Shown piece by piece: positions 48,775 to 61,677 of a stretch of DNA of 64,000 bases. How positions within the stretch are numbered: the stretch's first letter is position 1; every line of letters begins with the position of its first letter. Source of the DNA: Bombus terrestris (taxonomy: Eukaryota > Arthropoda > Insecta > Hymenoptera > Apidae); the NCBI RefSeq assembly GCF_910591885.1, contig NC_063275.1:1240001-1304000 (forward strand). The letters are read 5' to 3'. Both the position numbers and the translations under genes were made by a program. Under the pieces are notes generated by a model. That model made no database searches and had not been told where the DNA came from. It was given only the letters and a program-made list of their open reading frames with translations.

Positions 48775-49670
48775 TATACAAAAATATACAAAATATCGAA
48801 AATATAATACTTGTTATAATATATACTAAGGAAATTTGCTACTTAAATTTAATCTTGTTATTTGTCTCCGTAAAAATATGAATTTCCATAAATATCAGCA
48901 ATCTACTTCTATCACCTTCTTTCCCCGTAATCTCCAATTTATTTCTCGCGTGTATTTTAACAAAATCTTGCAAAGTTCCAAATCGTTAGCTTACATAAAT
49001 ACAAAATTCAACTTTAATTGAGTTTTACCGCAACTTTCTTCCATAGTCCAATAAAAATGTCCAAGAGAGAAACATCTGAAACACGAAATTAGTATGCTAA
49101 CTTGACCAATCGTCGCACATCGATCGTCAGCTTCAACCAGATCACGATCTATTAACCGAAAGTCACACACAACAACAGACTGCAAACTGCACTAGATACG
49201 TAACTATCCTAACAGTGTTGGCGAACAAGCTTAGTATAACTGTGATGGATTAAGTGTTGCAAATAGCCCTGTTCGCTTTAATGTCTCGAACTTGTACGAG
49301 TACACGCGCCGCACGCGTTTGTCCGGGTGTTCTTCGAACAGTGATTATGTTGCACGCGAACTTAATCCATGGCGATGCACACGGAAACGATGGAGAGGAC
49401 GATTGTAGAAGGGTGCGGTAATTGCAGATCCTGTGTCCAGTAATATGAACCAGAACTCTCGACCAACTTGTTCGACCAGACATCAGACTTAAGGCGAAGA
49501 TCGATAGTCTTGAGTCGTTGCATGGAATTATCGTCTATGTTATTGCTTTTATATACTCGATACATTCTTATTGGCAATTTCCGTACAAATTATTCAATCG
49601 AGATTTAATGAAAAAACCTAATTGAGATGGAAGATATAAGGAGAATTTTATAACATTTTGTTAACTATAT
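48775..49670. other. Unique DNA
   Basis: 49205-49580 has CpG sites and a TGTTGGCGAAC word that could start an LTR, but no matching end or duplication was found. No gene. Confidence 0.4.
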
Positions 49671-50044
49671 TATATAATAAGTATATATAATAGGTTTATT
49701 GATCGATAGATCTATTTACAATGAATTAGACAGGAAACAATGGTTATTTAACGTGAATGAAACACAGTATTGTGCTATAACTAAATAGTTAATTCACAAC
49801 TCACAAGTAATAGTTTACAACTTGTAACAACTACACAACTCAACTCTCGACTTCTCACAACTAGACTTCTCACCACTCAACTGTCAACTCACAACTCGAC
49901 TGTCAACTCACGACTACTCAACTCGACTTCTCCCCACTCGATAAAACTACCAGATCCTTTTTGGCCTAACGGCACTTGGGCCTTCTCGCAATATTGTTTA
50001 TGATTCGCCAGATATTTCTTAGGCCGCTTGTCCACGATACTACA
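49671..50044 (-). mobile_element. Solo LTR, family B copy 3
   Basis: The right end CGATACTACA is flanked by ATAT. On the - strand it starts TGTAGTATCGTGGACAAGCG. The left terminus has decayed to TATATAAT, preceded by ATAT. It shares ACAATGGTTATTTAACGTGAA with the 11.1-kb copy. The middle has become a repetitive CAACTC/ACTTCTC tract at 49795-49940. The left boundary is approximate. Confidence 0.7.
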
Positions 50045-50048
50045 ATAT

Positions 50049-51001
50049 AGCGACTTCGAGGTTTTGCAATTAACCACTGGTAATGTATACGTTTCAAAGT
50101 ACGAAGTTTCAAACGTGAAAATCGTAAATCAATTTTAATGAAAATTTCATGTTACTCGTAATTGGGAAAACTTCAAGCTCAAAATTCCGAATGAAGTGAG
50201 AATCGCTGAACATTTTGTTAATTTCCTGCAGTTTTCTTCCGTTAATTTTAACTTCAAATTTTTCTGCAAATATCCTGACACGTACGTATGACACGTATGT
50301 ATCGACATTAAGAATTAAAGATTAAAGTTTGAATAAAAGTTGGGGCTAATGTAAAGTGTATCTTAATATTAAAACTGTATGCTTCATGCTATGAATTTCT
50401 CTGAAACACGAATGTCTTTGTTTGAATTACAGTTTGTTGGGAAAAATAAGAACTACAATTGTTTGTGAAATAACTGTTATCGGAAAGTTGTAATTTCTCG
50501 TTGAAAATTGCTCGTTATTTTTAGTAACGAGTAATTGTTTATCCTTGATTTGCAGCGTTCCGAGCATTCCGATCATTTTTTCAGGGTAGGTGATTTGTAA
50601 AATCCGAGGAATTGGAAGCACCTTCGAAGAATTTATCGCCTCTGATAAAGAAGCTGACGATCAACGTCGAATGGCTGAGCAAATTAATTCATTGAACCTT
50701 TAAGAAATTCCATCGCAGATGAAATTGCATCGAAATGAAATTCTATCAGCGTGCTTTTACAAAGTATTCGTATTCCGAATGTGGCCTTTTAATTAAATTT
50801 CCAAATGTAATATCTGTTGAAAACGACAAAATACAAACTGAAAAATACCCCATACAATTCCTACGAGCGATTGCCTATAATGTATTTTACGTATATTTTA
50901 ATTTTTCCACGGTACTTTGCGTTTAACGAATACTTACGATCCGACACTTCGAAGTATCTCGAGTGATTATCAAACAAATTATTCAAAGATTACCCCGGAA
51001 A
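50049..51001. other. Unique AT-rich DNA
   Basis: Nothing recognised. Confidence 0.5.
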
Positions 51002-51003
51002 TA

Positions 51004-51090
51004 TTGGGTTGGCAACTAAGTGATTGCGGATTTTATGAATACCAATAGTAATAGTCGCACTACAACATGTGTTTGAACTACAAAACATTG
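51004..51090 (+). mobile_element. Lone mariner end
   Basis: TTGGGTTGGCAACTAAGTG followed by ATTGCGGATTTT after a TA (51002-51003) is the same end as the 81-bp dwarfs. The sequence then diverges into ordinary-looking DNA and no second end was found within about 300 bp. It is either a truncated element or the start of a longer decayed one; the right limit given is arbitrary. Confidence 0.65.
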
Positions 51091-52949
51091 AGTCATAAAT
51101 ACACGATAATTTGGAACAAGATTAATTGCAATTATTTTATTTCCTTTTCGATTGTATATTTTAAATGACCTTATATACTTCTATATACATTTCATTTCAC
51201 AAAATTCAAATTATATAACTAAACCCATGCCTAAACTGTTCACTATCACCTACGACCCAACGTTATAAAACGTTATAAAACTTGAGGATTAAAATACGCT
51301 CTAATTTTTCTCCAAATGTAACGCAATACGATGCACGCTTCGATAAACATAACTCGTGAAATTTAATTTGTATTCGCTGGCTGTGGATATTTCGACCGTA
51401 GAAAAGAACGAAATTTCCGTTGTCCGTTTCACGTGGATCGTAAATGGCGATCGTGACCAACTGTGTGACATTCGATTTGTAGGACAGGCGTAAAGTGAAG
51501 CGCAGAATTGCATTTATGCGAAAAATATTAGTAGCTACGTCGCGCCCTAGCGCCCTTCAACCTCGGCGAGCCTCGCACTCTCTTGCAGTTTCGAAGCTAT
51601 CGAGTTTCCGCGTTTAACAAAATTCCGATAAACCGTGGCCTGGGCCGGGATGACGCGAGGCAGCGAGAAAAAGAACGACACAGGTGTCGACCGGTTGTTG
51701 AATATTGGAGGCTACGATATTTCGTTGACGTTTTCGTTAATAAAGTTTTCGAGTGTTGGCCCGGTATTCGTCGTGAAATTGCAATCTTCGCGTCTACGAG
51801 ACGGGATTGAAGTTTGCAAACCGAGTCGAGAACGAATTTGCGACAGTCTCCAACAATGCAGGCGTTTCGATGCCAATAATTGTTTAGTGGAGAGGTTGCA
51901 TACGCAAATATTTTTACAATTCTTTCATCTTCCCGCTGTTCCTTTTCAACGATAGTCCATTTCTCTGTTTCTGCGTTTAGTTTGCTCGTTTTTGCAAGTT
52001 GCTTTCGTTTCTTTTATTCTTAAGCCACAGGCCATTCGTCTCTTCTTTTTCTCTTGCTTTTTGATTAATAACAGAGTCTAGGACTATCAACATTTTACCA
52101 AATCTTTTCAGTTTTCTTCCTTTTTCTTTTATTTCCTTCGACCAATGGAATTCTCACTAGTATCGATTTCCTTGGCAAATAAATACCGTAGTAACCTAAG
52201 ATTTTGTAAAAATAATTGTCGTCTTCAAGTATCCTACGATGAAAAAGATTACAAGTATTCTGAAAATTCCAGTGTACCATATTCTTCTTTACAAAGCTAT
52301 CCAAAAGTGCGTGTTTATATTATCGACAATTTTGCTCGCAAGCTACAAAAATAGCTTGCACCTTGGAAGAGACCAGTAATTCCACCTACAGAACAACCTC
52401 TGACAAGATTTCTAAAGAGAAACCGCGAAAGACGGCAGAACAATCTCTGTAGAAGGAAACTGAACAGCTTAACCCGGACTTCGTTGAGCCAGCCTCCCAT
52501 TAACCAATCATCTCCTCAACCCATACTTCGTTTCCGCTCTTTAATAACATTTCACCGATTACCGCGTCGATCGTTCATGCTAATACCTTGGACCCATTGA
52601 ATTTCTAATATCGGACCTGCGATACTTGTCCCTCGTGCAAATTTAAATAAGCGGTTTCCTCTGACGACTCATCCGCGCGTTCTTCTCCGCGCCATTTCGC
52701 CATTCTCGTCTCGAATACACACACCCTTCCGTCGCGTTTCTCACCCTTTCCTTCGTTCGCTTGGACGTTGTTGAACCATCGAGGGGGTTGGTTGGCCGCG
52801 TTTGCTCGACTAGAACGAATTCGAAGCGTTAACGGAAGCCGATTCGAGGCTAACGAGCAGACGATCCAATTATAGAATTTTCATTCGGACACATTCGCCC
52901 GATGGCCAGCTTTTGTACCGTCGAGTTAAAGCGAACCCTATTCGAGAAA

Positions 52950-52980
<31 letters not shown>

Positions 52981-53894
52981 TGCTGGTATTAAACGTGCCG
53001 CGGGATTTAGTCGGTGGATTTCCGCGCTTCGGGCTGCAAAGTGCCCCGGCACGAAAAATTACACCACGACAATTATCGCGGCACCAGCCGTTATCGGCTG
53101 ATGTCCATACTGCAACAAGGAAATCGCTTGACCATCGCTTGATACCGTACTTTTATCTACCTGCCTAGAATCTATGGTATTTTCTGATTAAACGCTGAAA
53201 TTTTCCTGTCTTCCGCTATGAATTCTTTTATCTTCGTACCGTGAAATACATCATTTGCTAAAAAAAAGTTCGAAGTCTCTTTCTTCATTGTATTTGTATC
53301 CAAACTTTCGTTAATTTTAGTACATCTTCTACCGTTTAATTAATATTGGCATTTTGCAATAATTCGATCATTTTGTTCGGTTTGATAGACTTTTGTAACG
53401 AGAATGTTTCTTGGGGCAACAGAGGATTTTAAGTTGACTATTAACGTTAGTGATTTTAGTGTTTTCTTTTTTTCTATCAATTGGAATGACAGAAGTGTAA
53501 CGTAAAATGGAAAGAAGCAACATTTGGTTAACTAGACGAGTTTTCAAAGGATTTATGGCATCCCAAGCGCAAAGAGGAAAGAGGAAAACCGTGAAAATTT
53601 CGTCTGAAACCTACCGGTGAATTCGTAAGGTTTCCTTTTGGTAGGTTTTCTGTGTCTATTAAAATATTCTAAGGTGCCTACTGTTGCCATCATATTTCGT
53701 TTCCATCGAAATCTCTCATGTACCGTGACATTAAAGCAAAATCCTTAAAGAACAAAGATCATTGCGAACAATTCCATCAGTGTTTCGTATTAATAGACGA
53801 GTACTACGATTTGAAACTAAAGTACCAAAAATTTCTCACCTGTGCTTCACCTTTACGAAGACCTCCAGAAACAGTTAACTATCACGATCTAGCC
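51091..53894. other. 2.8 kb of unique DNA
   Basis: 51540-51850 and 52660-53100 are CpG-richer. A (GA)n run lies at 52950-52980. No gene is supported. Confidence 0.45.
52950..52980. repeat. (GA)n microsatellite
   Basis: A GA run with one AAA interruption. Overlapping frames are Arg/Glu-rich artefacts. Confidence 0.9.
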
Positions 53895-54080
53895 TTTGAT
53901 CGTTTTTAACCATTTACCAGTTATTTAGATCAATATACTACTATCCTCCAAACCAACCAAAAACTTTCTAAAATTTACTAAAATAAAATATTTTGATCTT
54001 CTTTAACCATTTATTAGTTGTTTGAATCAATATATTACTATCCAGCAAACCAACGAAAAAGATTCTAAAATACGCTTCGT
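53895..54080. repeat. Tandem duplication, period 97 bp
   Basis: AACCATTTACCAGTTATTTA (53908) and AACCATTTATTAGTTGTTTG (54005) begin two copies that both continue with ATCAATATAYTACTATCC and CAAACCAAC. This is the least decayed of the local duplications. Confidence 0.8.
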
Positions 54081-57000
54081 CTCTTATTTTTAGAATCCAT
54101 TATATTTCGCAGAATATCCCCTGAGAAGTATCCAACATCTCGAAAATGAAACAAAGCAACGGAAGATCCATGAAGCACGTGGTTATAAGTTTGACAGTAT
54201 CGTGTGTGAATCGATCAACATCTATTTACGTCCGGCACGTCGTGGAAAACGTGACCAGGTTATAACTGTCGTGGGATCGGTCTGCAACGTGACTCTATCT
54301 AATCTAAAGGATATTTTCTGCGTAACCAACCATTGGAAGAAGGGTGGGAAGGGTGAAACTCGCAGGATCAAGCATCGTGCTTTATATATTCAATTTGCAT
54401 TTAAATATCCAGCTGCTTGGATGTGTTCTCGGACAAGAGGGAACGGGACGGCTCACGTAGCTTGGTTGGATATGAGAACAGAAACAGGGGAGTATCACGC
54501 GATTGTTTATACAGTGAGGATGAAAAGCGAGTATACACCATGAAGGCACGAAATTTATTCAAGTACTCCTACACATACCGACAGTGACCAACCGAGAGAA
54601 AATTTGAAAGATATTATTTTATTTGATTTTTTATTTTATCTTATTGTAATTACATCGCAGGCTTTCATACACTTTTATATCTTTATAGATATAACTAATA
54701 CAAATACTGTATAATTAATGCTCCATTTTAGGTGACAATGTTATAAGATGAAATTAACTATTTTAGAAGAAGAATCCTTGTTGTTTCAGCTTTGTTAATC
54801 TCTGATTTATGTTATACATATTATTTACGTATTATTATTATTCTATGAAATTATGCGAACGGCTTTATTTCCATCTCAAATTCAATTTACACGTGAGAAG
54901 AAAAGATATTTGCGCTTGACGACGAGCCAGCTTCCTTCGCGTGAAAGTTAATGTTATGTGTTTTTACGCACAGATGTATCCAACCTAAATAATTATTAAA
55001 CAACATACCTAAATTAACGATGATCTTGATTTTGAACGATTTTAAAAATAGGCGCCTCGTTGCAAAATTTCCCTCCACTGTTTCGGTCTTCCGAGTATAA
55101 AGCGACCATCGTAGATCTAAACTACTACCATCGTACACTTGTGCATACAGACAAAAACTCGCGTATAACCTGCCAAAGGATTAACTTTACCACTAGAAAA
55201 ATGAAATTCATAGCGGTCTCTGAAAGATCAAAGGTAGCTTCTGTGATCGCATTAATTTATTACTGAAAAATTGTAATCGAGAATTCGATTGCACCGGATG
55301 TGGTCGATGTACGAACGAGGAAGAAGGAAATTACGATTAGAACGAAATAAAAAGGTGTTGCTTCGAGCGAGAAATTTGGACCAGAGAAGAGGGTAGTATC
55401 GGATGAATGGATTTTCAGGATGAAAGCTTTTCGATGGCGAAACGGATCCACTTACGATACACATCGCGACACAGCGTCTCTTTTTCCAGAATTAACTCTT
55501 CGAACTCTGCTTGCTAATTTTAGAAAGCGAGCAGCTTACTACGTAGGTGAAAATACCTGGCGCGTACAAGCAGACCGGTTGTGGCCGGGATAATTTTACT
55601 GTCGTCATCGTGCAGCGCTGATGAATTTCCGGTTTAATGGTCCCGTAAACCTGCTCGAGTCTCGTAGGTGCTCTCACCGCTATGGATTGTCTCTTAACGT
55701 CTCGGCAGATACTCGAGAAAACGTGAACGCGAATTTCTATTTGAATTTCGTCGGAGAATTGTCGAGTCTCCTGAATTCTGTGAATTTTTACGATCGTTTC
55801 ATTGCCACACGCTTAAACCCCTTTACGCTAGGAAAAACTGCTACAATAAATTGGACAGGCATGCAACGTATAAATAAACTTTATCACGCTATTACTTATC
55901 ATTAGCCCTGTGTAAACATTTGGATTTAAACCTGGCTTGGCAGAATTACAAACAAAGAATGAAATATTGTGATAAATTGTAATTGGAGGTATCGTTTTTT
56001 ATAACAGTTTTAATTGGCTGAAACGTAGATGCAAGTTTATATTGTGCTTTGTTTTAATGAAACAATCAAATATGGGTAATCGATTTGTTTGCAAATAAAG
56101 TAATACACGTAGTTAATGAATGTAGTTCTCTTAATGAATCTGTTTATTCGATCGAATATCTAAATTCTTCTTTGCTATTTGTTAAAGTACACGTGACACG
56201 AGCTTTCATCTCAGAAATGAGATTTTCTTTTTAGAACAACTAAATTTCTTCGGACCTTAGTGTCCTCCGATTACGATAAATTCTGAAATGTAATTTTTTA
56301 ATTACCTGAGTGACGTATGTACAACATTCGTGAACATCAAATCGACAGGCATCGTCCGACGTTATACCATCGATCGAAGGAAATGAGAAAAATCGTATGT
56401 TACAACATAATGAATAACAAAGACACGATAAAAGAAGATATTTTCAATCTCGGGTTAAATAAATTTTTATTTCCACTGAGAGTTTTGTAGCTGGTAGGTT
56501 TATCTGCTATGTTTATGTTGAAAACGTAGTGTTAAACCGTGGATTGGAAAATTCGCGGGTACACGGTAGGATTTTTAATCCCACGAGGCTGTGTCAAACG
56601 CGCAGGCCATTTTATTCGAATCGGTACTCGCCATTTTGTTTCACGTTCTCTCCGATTAATTTGAATTTCAGCCAATTTATCTTTCGGTCCGAAACGAAAC
56701 GCAACGCCCTGACAAATAATTCACGATCGACCGTGTGATTGCCTTTCCCGTAATCTCCGTACGGTTTAAATATCGATTCCATTTTTATAGATTATTGCAT
56801 TTGCCAAACGTTTTATCTCGGATTATGCGCCACCCTCGATTTATGCCACCGTCCCGAGGAATAACACAAATTGCAAAGGTTTAATCGTCGATGTTAATCT
56901 CCTACTCGAACGATACGAATTCTTGATAAGCGACTCGTCTGCGACCAATCGCCTAAACCGATTCATTGCTTGCCATCGCAGCAAAATCTTTGAAATTCCC

Positions 57001-57119
57001 TGTATAATCGCGTGGAAACTTCAGTTACTATTATATATTCTTGATATTAAAGCGTTGCTTCAACTAAGAAAATTTCCTTGCCACTTTCTAAAATCAAGCT
57101 TTACTATTTTCTATTTCTA
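54081..57119. other. 3 kb of unique DNA
   Basis: No gene. A + strand frame at 54202-54543 (113 codons) has no recognised domain or splice signals. Confidence 0.45.
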
Positions 57120-57121
57120 CT

Positions 57122-57440
57122 TCTATTTGAACTTTATGCTAAATTCTTCCTCGAAGCATTAGAAATCTCGCCGTTTCTTAAAACAATACCAAGATCGTGG
57201 CATAAAAATTAGAAAAGTAATGAAAAAGCTGTAGTTAATATACATGTGATATTCTATTTCAATTTTACACTAAACCTTTCTGTAAAACACTGAAAATCTT
57301 CTCGTTCCTTACGACGGACTAAACCAAAATTGGAACATAAAGATTCGACAAAACTGTAAAATACAAATTCCACAATCTCTCGTATCCACTTTACACCAAA
57401 CATTTTCTACAAGACCAACGATCGTCTAAAAGAAGAAAGA
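57122..57440. repeat. Three-copy decayed tandem repeat, period about 130 bp
   Basis: TCTATTTGAACTTTATGCTA (57122), TCTATTTCAATTTTACACTA (57253) and TCGTATCCACTTTACACCA (about 57380) start successive copies, each followed by AAAYWTT..CT and a GAAAATCT-like word. Confidence 0.55.
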
Positions 57441-57499
57441 ACAATTCAGGAACCAATCTCGTATCAAACTCGACACATTCCGCTTGTTCATCGCAAACA

Positions 57500-58120
57500 C
57501 GAACGAATAAACGCGTTTGCGACCAAATTCGCGCGAAAATTCCTCAAAATTCGAGTTAACCGCTTCGATCTCTGAACAGCTGAAATCTCAAATTTATCCT
57601 CTTTCGCAAGATCAATCTGCAGCTGGCGAGATTGTACGTGAGCTTCACAGGTTCGCAGCTTCGCTTGGCGCGCGTGAACAGGCGATCGCGGCCATGGACA
57701 TCCTGGGTGAAGCCGTGGAACCGCGTTAGATCGCAACCACACGGCGAGTCTCGATTCGACGGCGCACAAATCTGCACAGGAGCGTCGCGAGCGTGTGTCG
57801 AGCGGTCAGCCGGTTAGTCGCTGGCGCGGCGGACCGTGAAATTATCCTGCGAACCCCGGAATCCCGGCACCCCATACCCTGACTGCCACGTTCCCTGTCG
57901 AAACCCTCTCTCGACTCGTGACCAGGAGAAACCGACCAACCCTGCCGCTCTTTTATCCCATGCCAGAACGATTACAACGATCGGTCGTAGCGATACGCGC
58001 TCGAACCACCATACTTTTGCTCTAACCGCCTATGATCGGGTAATTATACGAGCGCCGCGTGCGCGGTGTCCGGCAAATTGTGATGCAAATGACGCAAGGG
58101 GGTGGGTCACGCTACGCTGA
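57500..58120. promoter_or_regulatory. CpG-dense patch, candidate promoter or first exon
   Basis: This is among the most CpG-dense stretches in the window; 57781-57840 alone carries about a dozen CpG sites. GGTCAGCC at 57805 and GGTTAGTC at 57812 loosely resemble insect initiator sequences. A GTATGT donor-like site lies at 58121. Several frames are open on both strands but none is recognised. The next host signal on the + strand is the exon candidate at 61678. This is inference from composition and position only. Confidence 0.25.
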
Positions 58121-58121
58121 G

Positions 58122-58676
58122 TATGTAATATCGGACAAAGGGGTAGATTTATTGGATGTTGATAAAATGTTTTACTCGGTGCTGTCATTGACGAGATACG
58201 GGGTACACCCGACGTTCGCTGATCTTTCGTGTTCCGTGTTTACACAGTTACTCAGGAGTTTTCCTTTTTCATTTTTCTGTCATATACGATGTTATATACG
58301 TTGCGTATAGTAATTAACACTACTACGATCCTTGAATTCTTGGTACTTGATAATATTCTTAACTCCTTGCTCTGCGAATTTTATTTCAATTTTATTACCA
58401 ACGGCTCCGAACGATTTTAAGTGTTTTATTTAAAATTTACTCGAACTAGAAAATAAGACAATTTAAATAAATAAAGGAAGAAATAAATTCACTTAAATAC
58501 CACTTTTTATTCACACTATTGCTGTATTTTGTAATTCTTAAGTGTATGATATATTTTGAAACAATTTCCAGGATGCAATCCTGTTTTCCTTTCGCACGTT
58601 TCAGAAAACAAGGTGGACATGAAAGAATGTCGAGTGGGACATTTCTCTCTTTTGCCAACTGTATATAAAATGTATC
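58122..58676. other. Unique AT-rich DNA
   Basis: Nothing recognised. Confidence 0.5.
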
Positions 58677-58680
58677 TATC

Positions 58681-59357
58681 TGAGGTGGATAGGTCGTGAT
58701 AGGTACTGAAGAAGTACTGGAGTATAATTAACAACATATACTTATTAACAACCCTCTCAATGTACACTTTACATAGAGTTCGCGATTGCACTTAGCGGTT
58801 CGCGGTTACAAGTTCGACTTCTAGATGATGCGTTACGATAGCGATTCGGCAGAATGCGCAGAGCGAGTTCGGATGATGATCGCTCAGGATGCGTCGAGGA
58901 GCTCTAGCCAACTATTAACTAAACTTCTGTCGCGATGATGCTGCAAAAGAAAACTATGATGGGGTGTGTTTAAGGATACGAGACCATCGGATTCATCGAG
59001 GAAAGCCTTCGATAGGAAAGTGAGAGAAATGGACGTTGCTGTTAATTGGTTAATTTCTAGGTTGGTGGTTAAAGAAGGATGCTAACCGTTCTCGAGAGAG
59101 AGTTGCTAGCGGAAAGCATCGTACGTGAGAAAAGCAAATTTCCCGTATCTTTCCGTAGGTAATAGATTTAGGGATTGTTAGGACAAAGACTATTTGTTCG
59201 TTTGAAGAACCTTCGCTAGAGAAATCTTAAGCTAGTTGAAAGTATACTATGAAGATGTTTCGATATCTGGCAATCATCTTATTCGAAGGATAGGGTCTTT
59301 GTATAGCAAGCCACGGGACAGAAACCGTTGGAAAGTTTGTTGTCGAGTGCCGCTACA
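58681..59357 (-). mobile_element. Solo LTR, family G copy 2 (677 bp)
   Basis: The ends are TGAGGTGGATAG and GTCGAGTGCCGCTACA, with a perfect TATC duplication (58677-58680, 59358-59361). It is collinear with 32701-33071 but longer. No internal genes flank it. It abuts a jockey-like 3' tail on the right. Confidence 0.85.
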
Positions 59358-59855
59358 TATCTACTTTTTTTTTATTTGGTAGGACTTTACAATCAATTCT
59401 CATTGAGAATTACGTGTAAATTATTCTGGCGTGGTACTATAACTTGCATAATAAGTGTTTATAGTATGTTTGATCTAATGTTTAATCTAATGTTTAAATC
59501 TAAAGGATAATGTCTTTTTAATCTGCGGATCTGATCCGTCGTGTCAAGTAATTGGGTAACTAATGGGTTTTGTTAACTCTTATATTATATCTGTTACTGA
59601 ATTTGGATATTTCTTCTTTAACTGTGGGTATCTTAAGGTCGCGATGTATTGTTTCGTTGGTAACATACCAAGGTGCACCTATTAAGGATCCTAGAATTTT
59701 TTATTGGAATTCTTGAAGAATTTCTATGTTGGAATTACTCGCTGTTTCCCTTAGTTGGATCCCATAGGTCCAAATGGTTTTAATATGGCTTTATATAGCA
59801 TTATTTTACTCTGTACGTTTAAGTTGGAGCGTCTGCCAATGAGCCAGTAGAATAC
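59358..59855 (-). pseudogene. Jockey-clade reverse transcriptase C-terminus, family J copy 2
   Basis: On the - strand it reads FYWLIGRRSNL, KIMLYKAILKP, ILQEFQ, a stop, then APWYVTNETIHRDLKIPTV and IRRLKRHYPLDL. This is the same family as 43914-44190 but extends further upstream. It is dead: a TAA follows ILQEFQ, about 7 bp are missing near the NPLV motif, and a 12-bp TTAAACATTAGA duplication extends the tail to a stop at 59459-59461. An A-rich tail lies at 59362-59375 (T-rich on +). Confidence 0.8.
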
Positions 59856-59859
59856 ATAT

Positions 59860-61677
59860 CTACTTATCGTTTGTGGACGACGCGCATGCAAATCGTTGAA
59901 AATCGTGCGTGTAAATTCACGTACAAGGAGTGAGCATCGTGACGCAAAGCAATAAAGACTCGCTATAATATAAAGGTCGATTTCTGAAAATTAGAATCAG
60001 AGATCCGGCGAGTGTGGCCTCGCGTTAAACTACATGGCTACGTGGGTCGTTCAAGTAATTTTAATGCTAATGTAGATCGTTTGTTTACGGATGCTCGTTC
60101 TGATACGAGAGCACATTGCGATGCATCAGGTCGATCGCTGATATTTACTTGCCTCGCGAACGTTCTTGCGCGATAGACGTTATCAGTTATGATTCGGTCG
60201 CATTAGTAAACGCGCGGTGTAATGTTGGTAATTGATGAGCCGCATACCCATAGCTGTAACGCGGAAATGACGCACGTCCGCGGATAAATTGAATTGTCCG
60301 AATAGTTGGAATTATAGAATATATGATAGAACTAGTCTGATTTCCAATCGATTTATAGGTCTATATACATCGATGGCTGAATGTGCTTTGATTTTTCTCT
60401 TGCTTTCTATGAAACGAGCATAGCGTATTCGAGTTCAAACGCGTTCCAACGTTCTTGTCACACACTCAGAAGCAGTAATAGGGTGGACAAAACATCCTGC
60501 ATGCCACAGCTATCGAAGTAATAACCAGATAGTAAAGGAATAGTCGCCTTTGATTTACACTCGACGATAATCCCTCCAAAGGGACCAAACCTTAGTATAA
60601 GAACCCTAGAAAATCAGCACTCAACGCCTTTTTTGTTATAACACTCTGAACCGTCACTCTGTTGGATTCGTACAATAAATTTGACTACTATATCTAAAGT
60701 TCGATTCTTTACCTTATTTGTGAAACATTCGAACTGCGACGCGGGGAGATCACCGGCGATCTATCGGTTTCGTGATTTCTTGTGTCTTCTACGTGACAAT
60801 CTCGTAACACTAGCGCGAAAGTGCAACGAATAGCACTATTGATGCCAAGTAACCAAACGCATGACATCCATCAGCCATCGCATCGTGGAAGCTTAAAATC
60901 TAAAATTAGAAACTGCCAATGTTCGCCATGATAAAAGCAACAGCATAGCAATATTTTTTCCTAGCCACTGTATATGCCATTCATCAGTTAAAAAACGGTA
61001 CGAGATCAAACCACCACTCAACAAAGAGCTTCTCGCCCAGTCACGTGTTCGTTTCCCATTAAACGAACTTTCCGTGCAGATAGTAAAGCCATTAGACCGA
61101 TCCGTTGTTCAGGTTCGATGGAGTTCGATTCGCCGTATGTATATAGTCGCGGTATACAATTGCGGATGGCCAACTGCTGCTGACCATTTCTGTACCGCAT
61201 ACCGTGTTTATTCGAGCCCACAGCCGTGAACACAGAAACCGTGAAGTCGTAAAGCTTGGTCGAATGCGGCTTGGTCTTCCTCGGACCACACACAGACGTA
61301 GAGAACAGGCCAAGCAACCTGCCATAAAATTAAGGCGCGTGTATATTTCGAGCTGTTGCGGACATTCTCGTTTCCATGACACGGACACACACGCGCCGCT
61401 TTAACTATGGTCCTCTGATGATTCTTTGTTTCATGGTACAAGTCTGGAGAACTAAAGAGAACAGATGCAGGACTTGATTAGTTGACCACGAAAATTCATT
61501 TACGAGGGTTCCCTTCGTGTGTTGTTCGTGTTGTTTCTAGTCGAAACGATTATTATTTATTTTTATTCTGATTTTTAAACATTTAAACGAGTGCGTTTTT
61601 ATAAATGGAGATTATTGGACGTTGTTTGGTTCCTTTTGGATTTCTTTAGAATTTAAACGCTGTCTTTCTTGTTTCAG
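59860..61677. other. Unique DNA upstream of the exon candidate
   Basis: 61010-61400 is CpG-richer with overlapping frames. No element ends. If the 61678 exon is real, this is intron or promoter-proximal sequence. Confidence 0.4.

Noticed and set aside
49205..49580. Possible copia-type LTR starting TGTTGGCG
   Set aside because: No matching 3' end or target duplication, and no second copy in the window.
52902..53168. Arg/Glu-rich frames
   Set aside because: Translation of a (GA)n microsatellite.
57805..57840. Initiator plus downstream promoter element at the CpG island
   Set aside because: The GGACCGTG word is a few bases off the spacing required from GGTCAG.
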